Notes under the pieces: model-generated
What the model saw: only the letters and a program-made list of their open reading frames with translations
Databases searched by the model: none
Told to the model about the DNA's origin: nothing
Assembly (NCBI RefSeq): GCF_016595675.1
Contig: NZ_JAENJH010000001.1
Coordinates: 1,115,137-1,179,136 of the forward strand
DNA: 64,000 nucleotides
Source of the DNA: Prauserella cavernicola
GTDB lineage: Bacteria; Actinomycetota; Actinomycetes; Mycobacteriales; Pseudonocardiaceae
Reading direction: 5' to 3'
Translations under genes and position numbers: made by a program
Part shown: positions 42,880 through 51,260 of the stretch, in pieces
Numbering within the stretch: the stretch's first letter is position 1
Layout: the number at the start of each line of letters is the position of its first letter

Positions 42880-43701
42880 TCACGCGGCCGCGGTGACGTC
42901 GCGGTCGTCCACCACCTGGTCGATCCACTCCGAGTACGCGGCCACCGACGTGAAGAGCGCGGGCCCCTCGGCGCACTCCGACTCTCCCTGCCCGGAGCGG
43001 CTGGTGGCCCCCGCGAGGCTCCAGGTTTCCGGACCGGTCCTGACGAGCAGCGGGCCTCCGGAGTCGCCGTGGCACGCGCCGACACCGCCGTCGCGCTCTC
43101 CCACGCACAGCTCGGCGTCGGTCTTGCGGTCGGTGCAGAGCTCCGGTGCCACCACGCGGGTGTCGAGCTGGTGCAGCTGTCGCGGCTTCTCCGGGGCCGG
43201 GCAGGTCACCGGGTCCTGACAGGTCGAACCCCAGCCGAGCATCCGGACGTCCGCACCCGGGTCAGTGGCCGTGGCGTCGGCGAGGTCGATGGGCTCGGCG
43301 TCCACCGGCTCGGCCAACCGGACCAGGGCCACGTCGTCGCCGACGAACTCGCCCTCTCCGTAGCCGGGGTGCACGACCTTCTCCACCACCCGGCGCTGCT
43401 CGCCGCCCTCGGTGCGGTCATTGCTGCCCACCCTGGCCGTGAGCTGCGTCAGGTCGTCGACGCCGGCCACGCAGTGAGCCGCCGTGACCGCCCAGGTGGG
43501 ACTCACGAGACTCGCCCCGCACCGGTGCAGTGGTTCTGGCGGACCGTCGAGCGTGAGGTTGACGATGAACGGATACTTCCCGTCCGCGACGTCTCCCCCG
43601 ATGACGGCGGCGTCACTGTCCGACGCGCCCGCGGCGGAGGTGAGGCCCGCCAGAATCGCGCCCGTACCTGCCAGCACTGCGGTGACCCGAGTCCAACGCA
43701 T
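42880..43701 (-). CDS. secreted S1-family serine protease (chymotrypsin fold)
   Basis: A 273-residue secreted protease. A signal peptide (about 1-28) and a short propeptide end at AVIGGD, the zymogen activation site (usual IVGG). The triad is visible in AVTAAHCVAG (His), GDDVALVRL (Asp) and ACHGDSGGPLL (Ser). The residue six before the serine, position 189 of chymotrypsin numbering, is Gly, so Arg/Lys specificity of true trypsin is not expected. The ATG at 43701 follows AAAGGAACGGA. Confidence 0.88.
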   Translation of the reverse strand: MRWTRVTAVLAGTGAILAGLTSAAGASDSDAAVIGGDVADGKYPFIVNLTLDGPPEPLHRCGASLVSPTWAVTAAHCVAGVDDLTQLTARVGSNDRTEGGEQRRVVEKVVHPGYGEGEFVGDDVALVRLAEPVDAEPIDLADATATDPGADVRMLGWGSTCQDPVTCPAPEKPRQLHQLDTRVVAPELCTDRKTDAELCVGERDGGVGACHGDSGGPLLVRTGPETWSLAGATSRSGQGESECAEGPALFTSVAAYSEWIDQVVDDRDVTAAA

Positions 43702-43826
43702 TCCGTTCCTTTCCACGACGACTGGAATCGGTGCCCAGTCTCGGGCGGAACAAGATCATCGGGCATCGGCCGATCGGCCGGGTGCGCCTCGGCCGAGTGG
43801 TCCGGACGAGCAGGACCACCGGCCCG

Positions 43827-45191
43827 TCAGTCCAGCGCGGAGGCCATCCACCGGAACAGCGGATCGGTGTGGCTCGGCAGCTCGGCGTACATCGCGCCGA
43901 GCCGCCGGTAGAGCTGGTGGGTGGCCGGATCGGGGACGAACTCGGTGCCCGGCCGCACCATCGCCTCGATCGCCTCGTCGAACCCGCCGAAGAGGCCGAG
44001 CCCGACACCCGCGCACAGGGCCGAGCCGAGCCCGGCGCCGCCGTTCGCGGTGCGCGTGGGCCGGTTGAACACGTCGGCGATGATCTGCATCAGCACCGCG
44101 GACTCCGCTCCCCCTCCGGAGACCAGCACCCGCTCGAACTTGGTGTTGAGCTCCGCGGCCATCGCCTCGGCGTTGCCGTGCATGGTCAGCGCGATCGCCT
44201 CCAGCACCGCGCGGTAGAGGTGGAACGGGCCCTGCCTGCCGTCGAAACCGAGGAACGCGCCCCTGCGGAACGGCGCCTCCACCGGAGCCAGCCAGTCGAG
44301 CACCGCCACCAGCCCGTCGGAACCGGCCGGGACAGTCGCGGCACCCTCGTTGAGCCGGTCCTCCTCGCCGAGCAGGTCGCGCAGCCAGCTGACCGTCCAC
44401 ATGCCACGCCGGATGCCGTGGCTCTCGTACAGATACTTCCCCGGGCGGCACGCGAAGTTCGACCAGAACGCCTCGGCGTCCCGCACGTTGCGCGCACCGG
44501 TGGTCATCCCGGCGATGTAGGTGCCGAGCGAGAGCAGCACGGTGCCGTCGTCGGCCAGCCCGCTGCCCAGTGCCTCCACCGACTTGTCGTTGGCGGTGGC
44601 GAACACCGGCAGCCCCGCGGGCAGCCCGGTGTGCGCCGCGGCGTCCTCGGTGACGGTGCCGAGCAGCTCGCCCGGGTTCACGAGCTCGAACAACATCTCG
44701 CGCGGCACGTCGGGCTCGGGCAGCCACGACCACGTGTCGGTGTCGATCGGCCACACGCCCTGGTAGTTCGCCGCCGTGTCCCGGAACCGGCCCGTCATCC
44801 GGGCGGTGATGTAGCCCGACGACGTCGTGACGTAGCGGACGTCGGGATCGGCGTGCTCGTACGGGCGCGACACCCGGTCGTCCATCCAGCTCAGCACCGG
44901 CTGGGCCAGGGTGCCGTCGGCCCGCAGCAGCGCGCGGCAGAACCGGATCGTGCACAGGCCGACGCCGCGGATGTCCTCCACCCTGCCCTCGAACACGGCC
45001 AGCGCCGCCCGCATGGCGCCGCCGATCGAGTCCCACAGGTCGTCGTCGGGGTGCTCGACCGCGCCCGGCTCCGGCATCGCGTTGGGGCGCAGCGGAACCC
45101 GGCCCCGCGCGTGCACGGTGCCGTGCTCGTCGTAGATCGTGACCTTGGTGCTCTGCGAGCCGTTGTCGATCCCGACCAGATACGCCGTCAC
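43827..45191 (-). CDS. FGGY-family carbohydrate kinase (YgcE-like)
   Basis: A 454-residue sugar/polyol kinase. It starts VTAYLVGIDNGSQSTKVTIYD, the FGGY phosphate-binding motif with G-S-Q-S-x-K. It has VLSWMDDR, then ATANDKSVEALGSGL, and the adenosine-type motif VLVSGGGAESAVLMQIIADV. Its GTG start at 45191 overlaps the FAD-oxidase gene as GTGA. It is the last gene of a three-gene operon with an SDR and a FAD-linked oxidase, the same trio as E. coli ygcW-ygcU-ygcE, whose substrate is not established. Confidence 0.9.
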   Translation of the reverse strand: MTAYLVGIDNGSQSTKVTIYDEHGTVHARGRVPLRPNAMPEPGAVEHPDDDLWDSIGGAMRAALAVFEGRVEDIRGVGLCTIRFCRALLRADGTLAQPVLSWMDDRVSRPYEHADPDVRYVTTSSGYITARMTGRFRDTAANYQGVWPIDTDTWSWLPEPDVPREMLFELVNPGELLGTVTEDAAAHTGLPAGLPVFATANDKSVEALGSGLADDGTVLLSLGTYIAGMTTGARNVRDAEAFWSNFACRPGKYLYESHGIRRGMWTVSWLRDLLGEEDRLNEGAATVPAGSDGLVAVLDWLAPVEAPFRRGAFLGFDGRQGPFHLYRAVLEAIALTMHGNAEAMAAELNTKFERVLVSGGGAESAVLMQIIADVFNRPTRTANGGAGLGSALCAGVGLGLFGGFDEAIEAMVRPGTEFVPDPATHQLYRRLGAMYAELPSHTDPLFRWMASALD

Positions 45192-46633
45192 GAGCGCTCC
45201 ACCGGGAAGATGGTGCCCGGGTTCATGATCCCCTCGGGATCGAAGGCCTCCTTGAGCCTGCGCAGGACCGCGTAGGCACTGCCGTGCTCCTGCTCCGTCC
45301 ACGGCGTGCGGTACTTGCCGATGCCGTGGTGGTGCACCATCGACCCGCCCCGCGCGAGCGTCTCCTCGACGATGATGGCGTTGATCGGAATGTGGTACTT
45401 CTCGATCTCCTCGCGGGGTTCGCAGTTGATCCGGTAGTCGTAGACGAAGTACATGTTCGTCCCGGTCTGGTAGCTGTGCGAGGAGTGGCCGCCGAGCATC
45501 GTGATGTCGTCGACGTGCGGGTACTCGCCGGTGATCCGCGCGATCACGGCGTCGTAGATCTCGCCGATCACCGACCAGTCGGCGGAGACCTCGGTGGTGT
45601 AGCCGAGGGTGGCCTCGGTGAGCATCGCCTTCTTCTCGGCCTCGATCTTGTCGGGTCCCCAGTTGAGGTTGTCGAACCACTCGCGGATGAGCTCGGGCTC
45701 CACCCGCTCGTGCGTGTGCCCGGCGAGCACCCTGTCGATCTCGGCGCTGGTGGCGTCGGCCAGCGGCGCGGGCCCCTCGGCGAGGAAGACGGCGACGCAC
45801 TTGCCCTTGGCGAAGTGGGAGAAATGCTGCGCGGCGTCCTGCTCCGAGTAGACCCTGGCCACCGAGGGCCGGTAGCCGTTGGTGATGACCTCGCGCAGGA
45901 CCGCGATGCCGGTGTGCACGTCGTCGAGCAGGTAGCCGTGGAAGCGGTAGTTCTCGGGCTCGTACTTGAACAGCTTCACCGTGGCCTCGGTGACGAAGCA
46001 CAGCGCGCCCTCGTTGCCGATGGCGATGCTGCGGATGTCCGGGCCGGCCGCACGCCGCGGCACGCTCTTGATCCTGGCGATGGTGCCGTCGGGAAACACC
46101 GCCTCCAGACCGGTGACCATGTCCTCGATCGCTCCGTAGAGCGTCGAGAACTGACCGATCGAGCGGGTGGCGACAAGGCCGCCGATCTGGGCCAGCGGCT
46201 TGGACTGCGGCGAGTGCCCTGTGGTCAGGCCGTGTTCGCGGACCCGCTCCTCGAGCACGCGCAGCGGGACGCCGCACTGCGCGGTGGCCTGCATGGTGAC
46301 GGGGTCGACGCTCACGATCTCGTCCATCTCGGACCCGTCGAGCACCACGGTGCGCTCGAACGCCGTCTCCAGTCCGCCCTCGGTGCCGGTCCGGCCGGTG
46401 CGCGGCACGATGTTGACCCGGTGCTGCGAGGCGAAGGACAGGACCCGCGCCACCTGCTCGGCGTCGCGGGCCCGCACGATGGCGACCGGTAAGGGACCGT
46501 CGTAGATGCCGTGGACGGCGGTGTACTTCTTGAACCTGTCGACGCTCGCCTCGCGCAGCAGCTGCTCGTCGGTGTCCACCCGGTCCGCGCCCGCGATCTC
46601 CCGAAGGCGGCCGATGATCGCCTGGTTGTCCAT
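45188..46633 (-). CDS. FAD-linked oxidase (GlcD / alkyldihydroxyacetone-phosphate-synthase-like, YgcU-like)
   Basis: A 481-residue VAO-type flavoprotein. The N-terminal FAD-binding domain has VAIVRARDAEQVARVLSFAS, VNIVPRTGRTGTEGGLE, TTGHSPQSKPLAQIGGLVATRSIGQFSTLYGAIEDMV and AIGNEGALCFVTEATVKLF. The C-terminal part ends GSAYAVLRRLKEAFDPEGIMNPGTIFP, typical of GlcD-type enzymes. The SIGQFSTxYGxIEDM segment is that of the AGPS/YgcU group. It overlaps the kinase gene by four bases and follows the SDR by 32 bases. Confidence 0.9.
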   Translation of the reverse strand: MDNQAIIGRLREIAGADRVDTDEQLLREASVDRFKKYTAVHGIYDGPLPVAIVRARDAEQVARVLSFASQHRVNIVPRTGRTGTEGGLETAFERTVVLDGSEMDEIVSVDPVTMQATAQCGVPLRVLEERVREHGLTTGHSPQSKPLAQIGGLVATRSIGQFSTLYGAIEDMVTGLEAVFPDGTIARIKSVPRRAAGPDIRSIAIGNEGALCFVTEATVKLFKYEPENYRFHGYLLDDVHTGIAVLREVITNGYRPSVARVYSEQDAAQHFSHFAKGKCVAVFLAEGPAPLADATSAEIDRVLAGHTHERVEPELIREWFDNLNWGPDKIEAEKKAMLTEATLGYTTEVSADWSVIGEIYDAVIARITGEYPHVDDITMLGGHSSHSYQTGTNMYFVYDYRINCEPREEIEKYHIPINAIIVEETLARGGSMVHHHGIGKYRTPWTEQEHGSAYAVLRRLKEAFDPEGIMNPGTIFPVERS

Positions 46634-46665
46634 AGTGGAATCTTTCTCCCGTTCGGTCGTGTCCG

Positions 46666-47442
46666 TCAGCGAGTCAGGTAGCCGCCGTCGACGGTGAGGA
46701 CGTGTCCGTTGACGTAGTCGGAGGCGCGGCTGGCGAGAAACACCACCGCGCCCATGAGGTCGCCGAGCTCGCCCCAGCGCCCGGCCGGGATGTGGTCCAG
46801 CACGCGCTGGTTCGTCTCCGGTTCCGAGCGGGTGTGCTCGGTGAGCGGCGTGGCGAAGTAGCCGGGGGCGATGGCGTTGCACTGGACGTTGTGGGCGCCG
46901 AGCTCGTCGCAGTAGGCCTTGGTGAAGCCGACGATGCCGTGCTTGGTCGCCGCGTAGGCCGGGGACAGCCGCCCGCCCAGGAAGGAGAACAGCGACGCGA
47001 TGTTGATGATCTTGCCGTGCCCCTGCTCCACCATGTGCCGCCCCGCGCACCGGCCGAGTTCGAACGGCGCGGTGAGGTTGAGCGCGACCATCGGGTCCCA
47101 TTCCGTGCGGCCGAACTCGCCGGCGGGCGCGAGTTTCGAGATGCCCGCCGAGTTCACCAGGATGTCGACCGAGCCGAGCGTGTCGACGCAGCACCGCACC
47201 ACCCGCTCGGGTGCGCCCTGTTCGGTGAGGTCGACGTCCATGAGCTCGAGCCGGGTTCCGGTCGGCCCCGCCAGTTCCTTGGTCTCGCCGTGGTCGTCGA
47301 ACACCGTCGGCACGAAGACGTCGGCGCCCGCCTTGGCCAGCGCCAGCGAGAACGCGCGGCCGAGGCCGGTGTTACCGCCGGTCACGATGGCGTTGCGCCC
47401 GCGCAGGGAGAACATCTCGAGCGAGAAGTCCTGGATGTCCAA
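46666..47442 (-). CDS. short-chain dehydrogenase (KduD/YgcW-like)
   Basis: A 258-residue SDR. NAIVTGGNTGLGRAFSLALAKAG, DILVNSAGISKLAP, IINIASLFSFLGG, the catalytic YAATKHGIVGFTKAYCDELG and AIAPGYFATPLTEHTRSEPE are visible. The end is DYVNGHVLTVDGGYLTR. The last block is characteristic of the 2-deoxy-D-gluconate 3-dehydrogenase (KduD) and YgcW group. It is the first gene of the operon with the FAD-linked oxidase and FGGY kinase, so the three probably oxidise and phosphorylate one sugar acid or polyol. Confidence 0.92.
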   Translation of the reverse strand: MDIQDFSLEMFSLRGRNAIVTGGNTGLGRAFSLALAKAGADVFVPTVFDDHGETKELAGPTGTRLELMDVDLTEQGAPERVVRCCVDTLGSVDILVNSAGISKLAPAGEFGRTEWDPMVALNLTAPFELGRCAGRHMVEQGHGKIINIASLFSFLGGRLSPAYAATKHGIVGFTKAYCDELGAHNVQCNAIAPGYFATPLTEHTRSEPETNQRVLDHIPAGRWGELGDLMGAVVFLASRASDYVNGHVLTVDGGYLTR

Positions 47443-47553
47443 CGGGAGACCCTTTCGCCGGTGTGCTCGCCTGCCACGTGCGTGCCTGTCGTGGGCGACC
47501 GTACCGGCGCTGTCATCGTCGCTCCACCGCGCGAGGCGAGGATCTCCCGGAGT

Positions 47554-48039
47554 TCACCTGTCCGTTCGGGGCGTGTCCCGAACCGGGATGGCCTGCACCA
47601 GGCGACGGGACGCGGCGAAGCCGTGCCGCTCGTAGGCGGGCACGGCGTCCTCGGACGAGTGCACGGTGACCCGTTCCAGCCCGAGGTCGGCGGCCAGGCG
47701 CAGAGTCACGTCGATCAGCACGCCGCCGAGGCCGTGGCCCCGGGCCTCCGGGACCACGTACACGCACTGCACGTCACCGCAGGCTCGCTCGAACGCGTAC
47801 GGCGTCGGCACGCGCGCGGTGATCGCCAGGAACGCCATCCCGAGCACCTCGCCCTCGCGGAGGAGGACCAGGCACCGGTGGCTCGCGGCGTTGTCCCGCG
47901 TCCACCCGGCGAACTCGCGCACGAACAGTGCGCGGTCGCGGTCCGGCAGGTGGTCCCGTTCGGCGACCCAGCGCCAGCGCAGGCCGGCGACGGTCTCGAG
48001 CTCGACGGGACGGGCGGGGCGGACCTCAATGTTCGGCAC
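47554..48039 (-). CDS. GNAT-family N-acetyltransferase
   Basis: A 161-residue GNAT protein. The core has VRPARPVELETVAGLRWRWV, LVLLREGEVLGMAFLAI, CVYVVPEARGHGLGGVLIDVTLRLAADLG (the acetyl-CoA loop R-G-H-G-L-G) and VTVHSSEDAVPAYERHGFAA. The acceptor is unknown. It stands alone between the carbohydrate operon and a Rieske gene. Confidence 0.87.
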   Translation of the reverse strand: MPNIEVRPARPVELETVAGLRWRWVAERDHLPDRDRALFVREFAGWTRDNAASHRCLVLLREGEVLGMAFLAITARVPTPYAFERACGDVQCVYVVPEARGHGLGGVLIDVTLRLAADLGLERVTVHSSEDAVPAYERHGFAASRRLVQAIPVRDTPRTDR

Positions 48040-48079
48040 GGGTGCGATTGTGCCGCTCCCGGCGCGGCGACGGGCCCCC

Positions 48080-49084
48080 TCAGCCCGCGGTCGGCACGCC
48101 GGCGAACGTGCGCACCCTGGCCTGAACCCTGCCGTCGACGACGCGGGCGTGGAAGCGGGGCTGCGGTGCCGTCGCGGGGCCGTGCACGACCGCTCCGTCG
48201 GCGAGCCGGAACACGCTGCCGTGCCAGGGACATCGCAGACAGTCGCCGCCGTTCTCGCTCAGTAGTTCGCCGTCGTGCAACGGACCCGACGTGTGCGAGC
48301 AGGTGTCGGCGAGCACGTCGACCTGGGATCCGGTGCGCACGAGCACCACCGGGACGTCGCCGGCGAACCGCTTGACCGGGCTGCGGTCGGGCAGTTCGGC
48401 GAACCCGACGAGGTCGGTCCACTCCCCGGGCCCCGTGTGGGGCACGGCCTCCGTGTGGTTGGCGCCCATCGCGAAGTGGTAGGACAGGTGACCGCCGATG
48501 GCGGCGCTCGCGCCGAGGACCGACAACCCGGCGAGGCTCGCCGCGGCACCGGCCGCGCGATGACCCCTCCCGCGCAGGCGCAGTGACGCGACGAAACAGA
48601 GCAGCCCGACGGCGTTACCGGCCGCGTGCACCACCGCTACCCGCTGTTGTTCCTCGTGTCCCTTCAGGTAGTCGGCCGTGCCCGCGGCGGCCGCGGGCAG
48701 GCTCGTCACCAGTCCGACGCGGATCAGCGCGTCGGCCACCGGCGCTCCGCCACGGCAGGCGTCCGCCACGGCCGAAGACACGAACGCGCCCATCGGCGCC
48801 TGCACCAGCGCGGGATGCAGTGGGTGGCCCAGCCAGACGCCGTGCAGCGTGTCGCGCAGGCGCCGCGAGCGCAGCACCTTCTCCCCTGTGACGCGCAGGA
48901 GCGCGGCCGCGCGGTCGAGCCTGCGTTGCTCGGCGAGGCGGGCGATGTCGTCGAACGGTCGCACGAGTTCCTTGTGCCCTCCTGCGGCCGCGGTCAAACG
49001 CCGTGCCGCCAGCGGGTCTTTCAGTCCGGGTGGACGCGGATGGACACCGGCGGACCGGTAGGTCGCCAATGCCGCGTCGTTCAC
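48080..49084 (-). CDS. DUF2231 membrane domain fused to a Rieske [2Fe-2S] domain
   Basis: A 334-residue protein. Residues about 75-215 form a DUF2231 membrane domain with GHPLHPALVQAPMGAFVSSAVADA and four hydrophobic segments. Residues about 230-334 form a Rieske domain with cluster ligands in TCSHTSG (Cys, His) and CPWHGSVF (Cys, His). A regular Rieske protein has a single membrane anchor, so this is a distinct arrangement, known from actinobacteria. It could move electrons to or from a membrane partner that is not encoded nearby. Confidence 0.87.
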   Translation of the reverse strand: MNDAALATYRSAGVHPRPPGLKDPLAARRLTAAAGGHKELVRPFDDIARLAEQRRLDRAAALLRVTGEKVLRSRRLRDTLHGVWLGHPLHPALVQAPMGAFVSSAVADACRGGAPVADALIRVGLVTSLPAAAAGTADYLKGHEEQQRVAVVHAAGNAVGLLCFVASLRLRGRGHRAAGAAASLAGLSVLGASAAIGGHLSYHFAMGANHTEAVPHTGPGEWTDLVGFAELPDRSPVKRFAGDVPVVLVRTGSQVDVLADTCSHTSGPLHDGELLSENGGDCLRCPWHGSVFRLADGAVVHGPATAPQPRFHARVVDGRVQARVRTFAGVPTAG

Positions 49085-49664
49085 CCGCCGGTGCCGGTCC
49101 AGCTGCCCGCACGACCGCGCCGCGGTGGCCTCTGGGGACCCGGTACGTCAGTCGCCGATCGCGTACGGGCACCGAGCCCGAAACCCAGTCCGCGAGCACC
49201 GATGCACCCAGCACCGACCGGGCGAGTGTCAAGGCAGGGCGATCTGATCCGCCGACTGCTCCCGAGGGGAGAGCGACGCCGACGGTATCGAGCGTCACCG
49301 AAGGGTCCAGTCCACCGAGCCGGATGGTCCGGAATCGACTCGGCCCGGCGTCGGCGACATCAAATTTTCCGTCCGATACGACCGAAATAAGAACCACAGT
49401 CCGCTTTCCACAGTGGATTCCTTGGTGCATAACGGTCAATCGGCTCTGGGGTCCTCAACTTCCGAGGGGTCACGCGTCGCTTCCGGTGGCACGCCGTCCA
49501 CAATGAACGACGCAAAAACTGATCACGAACGCGCCGGTCGTGACGTTCGGCATCTGGGGGCTTTCGCGCGGCCTCGCGTCCTGCCGGGTGATAGTCGGCG
49601 CGACCGATCCGGTTGGTCCGGACTGGGCACCGCCCTGGGCGGGCCGGGCAGGGGAAGGGAACGC
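49085..49664. other. 580-base gene-free region with an AT-rich island
   Basis: No reading frame here has family features. An AT-richer island near 49360-49440 (CAAATTTT, GAAATAAGAA, CATAACGG) stands out and is a likely divergent promoter zone for the Rieske gene and the amino acid permease. The 220-odd bases from there to the permease start may be a long leader, but I recognise no riboswitch in it. Confidence 0.4.
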
Positions 49665-51158
49665 ATGGCACTGGGCAGAACGAAGTCTATCGAGCAGGCT
49701 ATTCGCGACACCGAAGAACCCGAGTTCCAACTGAAGAGAGCCATCGGCCCGGTCCAGCTCACGATTCTCGGCATCGGTGTCCTCATCGGTACCGGCGTGT
49801 TCGTCCTGACGGGCCAGGCGGCCGCGCAGTACTCGGGCCCCGCGGTCGCACTGTCGTTCGCCATCAGTGGTGCGGCCTGCGCGCTCGCGGCACTCTGTTA
49901 CGCGGAGTTCGCGTCCACGGTTCCGGTGGCGGGTAGTGCCTACACCTATTCCTACGTGTCGATGGGCGAGTTCATCGCCTGGATGATCGGCTGGGACCTG
50001 ATCCTGGAGTTCACCATCGGCGCGGCCACGGTGTCGAAGGGCTGGGGCGGCTACTTCGACAGCGTGTTCAACTCGATCGGCATCACGTTGCCGGAGGCGC
50101 TGTCCAACGCCCCGTCCGACGGCGGCATCGTGGACCTGCCCGCCGTGTTCGTCGCGCTGCTGATGGCGGTCGTGCTCGTGCTCGGCATCCGGTTGTCCAC
50201 GTGGGTCAACGCGGCGGTCACCGCGCTGAAGTTGGTGATCGTGGTGGGCATCATCGCGGTGGGCATCTTCTTCGTGAAGGGCGAGAACCTCACGCCGTTC
50301 ATCCCCGAGGCCCGCGAGGGTTCCTACGGTGACAGCGTCGCGGAGTCGCCGCTGCTGCTGCAGATCTTCGGCGTGGACACGATCTACGGTGGACTCGGTG
50401 TGTTCACCGGTGCCGCACTGGTCTTCTTCGCCTACCTGGGTTTCGACATCGTCGCCACGATGTCCGAAGAGGTCAAGCGCCCGCAGCGCACGATGCCGAT
50501 CGGCATCATCGGCTCGCTGCTGATCGCCACCGTCCTCTACATCATCGTGTCGCTGATCATCACCGGCATCGTGCCGTTCGACCAGCTCAATGTGGAGGCA
50601 CCGGCTGCCGTCGCGATGGCCGCGACCGGCATACCCGCGGCCGAGTTCATCATCTCGCTCGGAATCCTCATCGGACTCACCGTGGTGATCATGACGCTGA
50701 TGCTCGGCCAGAGCCGGGTGGCGTTCGCGATGAGTCGCGACCGGCTGCTGCCGGTGTGGCTGTCCAAGGTGCACCCGAAGTACCGGACGCCGTACCGGCT
50801 GACGATCATCACCGCGATCGTCGCCGCCGCGCTGGCCGGCTTCATGCCGCTGACGGCGCTGGGCCAGCTGGTGAACATCGGCACGCTCGCCGCGTTCGTC
50901 CTCGTGTCGATCGGCGTCATCGTGCTGCGGCGTACCCGGCCGGATCTGCCGAGGGCGTTCAAGACGCCGTTCGTCCCGGTGCTGCCGATCGTGTCCGCGC
51001 TGGCGTGCCTGCTGGTCGCGCTGTTCCTGCCGTTGGACACCTGGATCCGGTTCGTGGCGTGGATGGCGCTCGGCGCGGTCATCTACTTCTTCTACGGCCG
51101 CAAGCGGAGCCGGGTCGGCACCGGCGAGGACATCTCGGAGACCGCGCGCAGGGTCTGA
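49665..51158 (+). CDS. APC-superfamily amino acid permease (CAT / YfnA-like)
   Basis: A 497-residue secondary transporter with about 12 membrane helices. The N-terminus KRAIGPVQLTILGIGVLIGTGVF carries the APC motif GIGxxIGTGVF. Later marks are GSAYTYSYVSMGEFIAWMIGWDL, VFFAYLGFDIVATMSEEVKRPQRTMPIGI and a C-terminal helix pair typical of cationic amino acid transporters. The ATG at 49665 follows GGGGAAGGGA. A PucR regulator follows at 51261. The substrate is an amino acid, identity unknown. Confidence 0.92.
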   Translation: MALGRTKSIEQAIRDTEEPEFQLKRAIGPVQLTILGIGVLIGTGVFVLTGQAAAQYSGPAVALSFAISGAACALAALCYAEFASTVPVAGSAYTYSYVSMGEFIAWMIGWDLILEFTIGAATVSKGWGGYFDSVFNSIGITLPEALSNAPSDGGIVDLPAVFVALLMAVVLVLGIRLSTWVNAAVTALKLVIVVGIIAVGIFFVKGENLTPFIPEAREGSYGDSVAESPLLLQIFGVDTIYGGLGVFTGAALVFFAYLGFDIVATMSEEVKRPQRTMPIGIIGSLLIATVLYIIVSLIITGIVPFDQLNVEAPAAVAMAATGIPAAEFIISLGILIGLTVVIMTLMLGQSRVAFAMSRDRLLPVWLSKVHPKYRTPYRLTIITAIVAAALAGFMPLTALGQLVNIGTLAAFVLVSIGVIVLRRTRPDLPRAFKTPFVPVLPIVSALACLLVALFLPLDTWIRFVAWMALGAVIYFFYGRKRSRVGTGEDISETARRV

Positions 51159-51260
51159 CCGAGACGACCGCGACACCACGGCGCACCCGGATGCTCACCG
51201 CGGCTTCCGGGGGCGTCGTACGTCGCGACCGACTTGTCCGGTTGAGTAGGCTCCGCGCCC

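Noticed and set aside
43827-46277. An 816-codon minus-strand frame that seems to fuse an Arg-rich domain to the FGGY kinase
   Set aside because: The N-terminal part is the shadow of the FAD-linked oxidase gene. The kinase starts at the GTG at 45191, which overlaps the oxidase stop.
49470-51179. A 569-codon minus-strand frame rich in Arg/Asp/His opposite the amino acid permease
   Set aside because: It is the complement of a membrane protein in GC-rich DNA. It has no family features, and the permease on the other strand is unmistakable.
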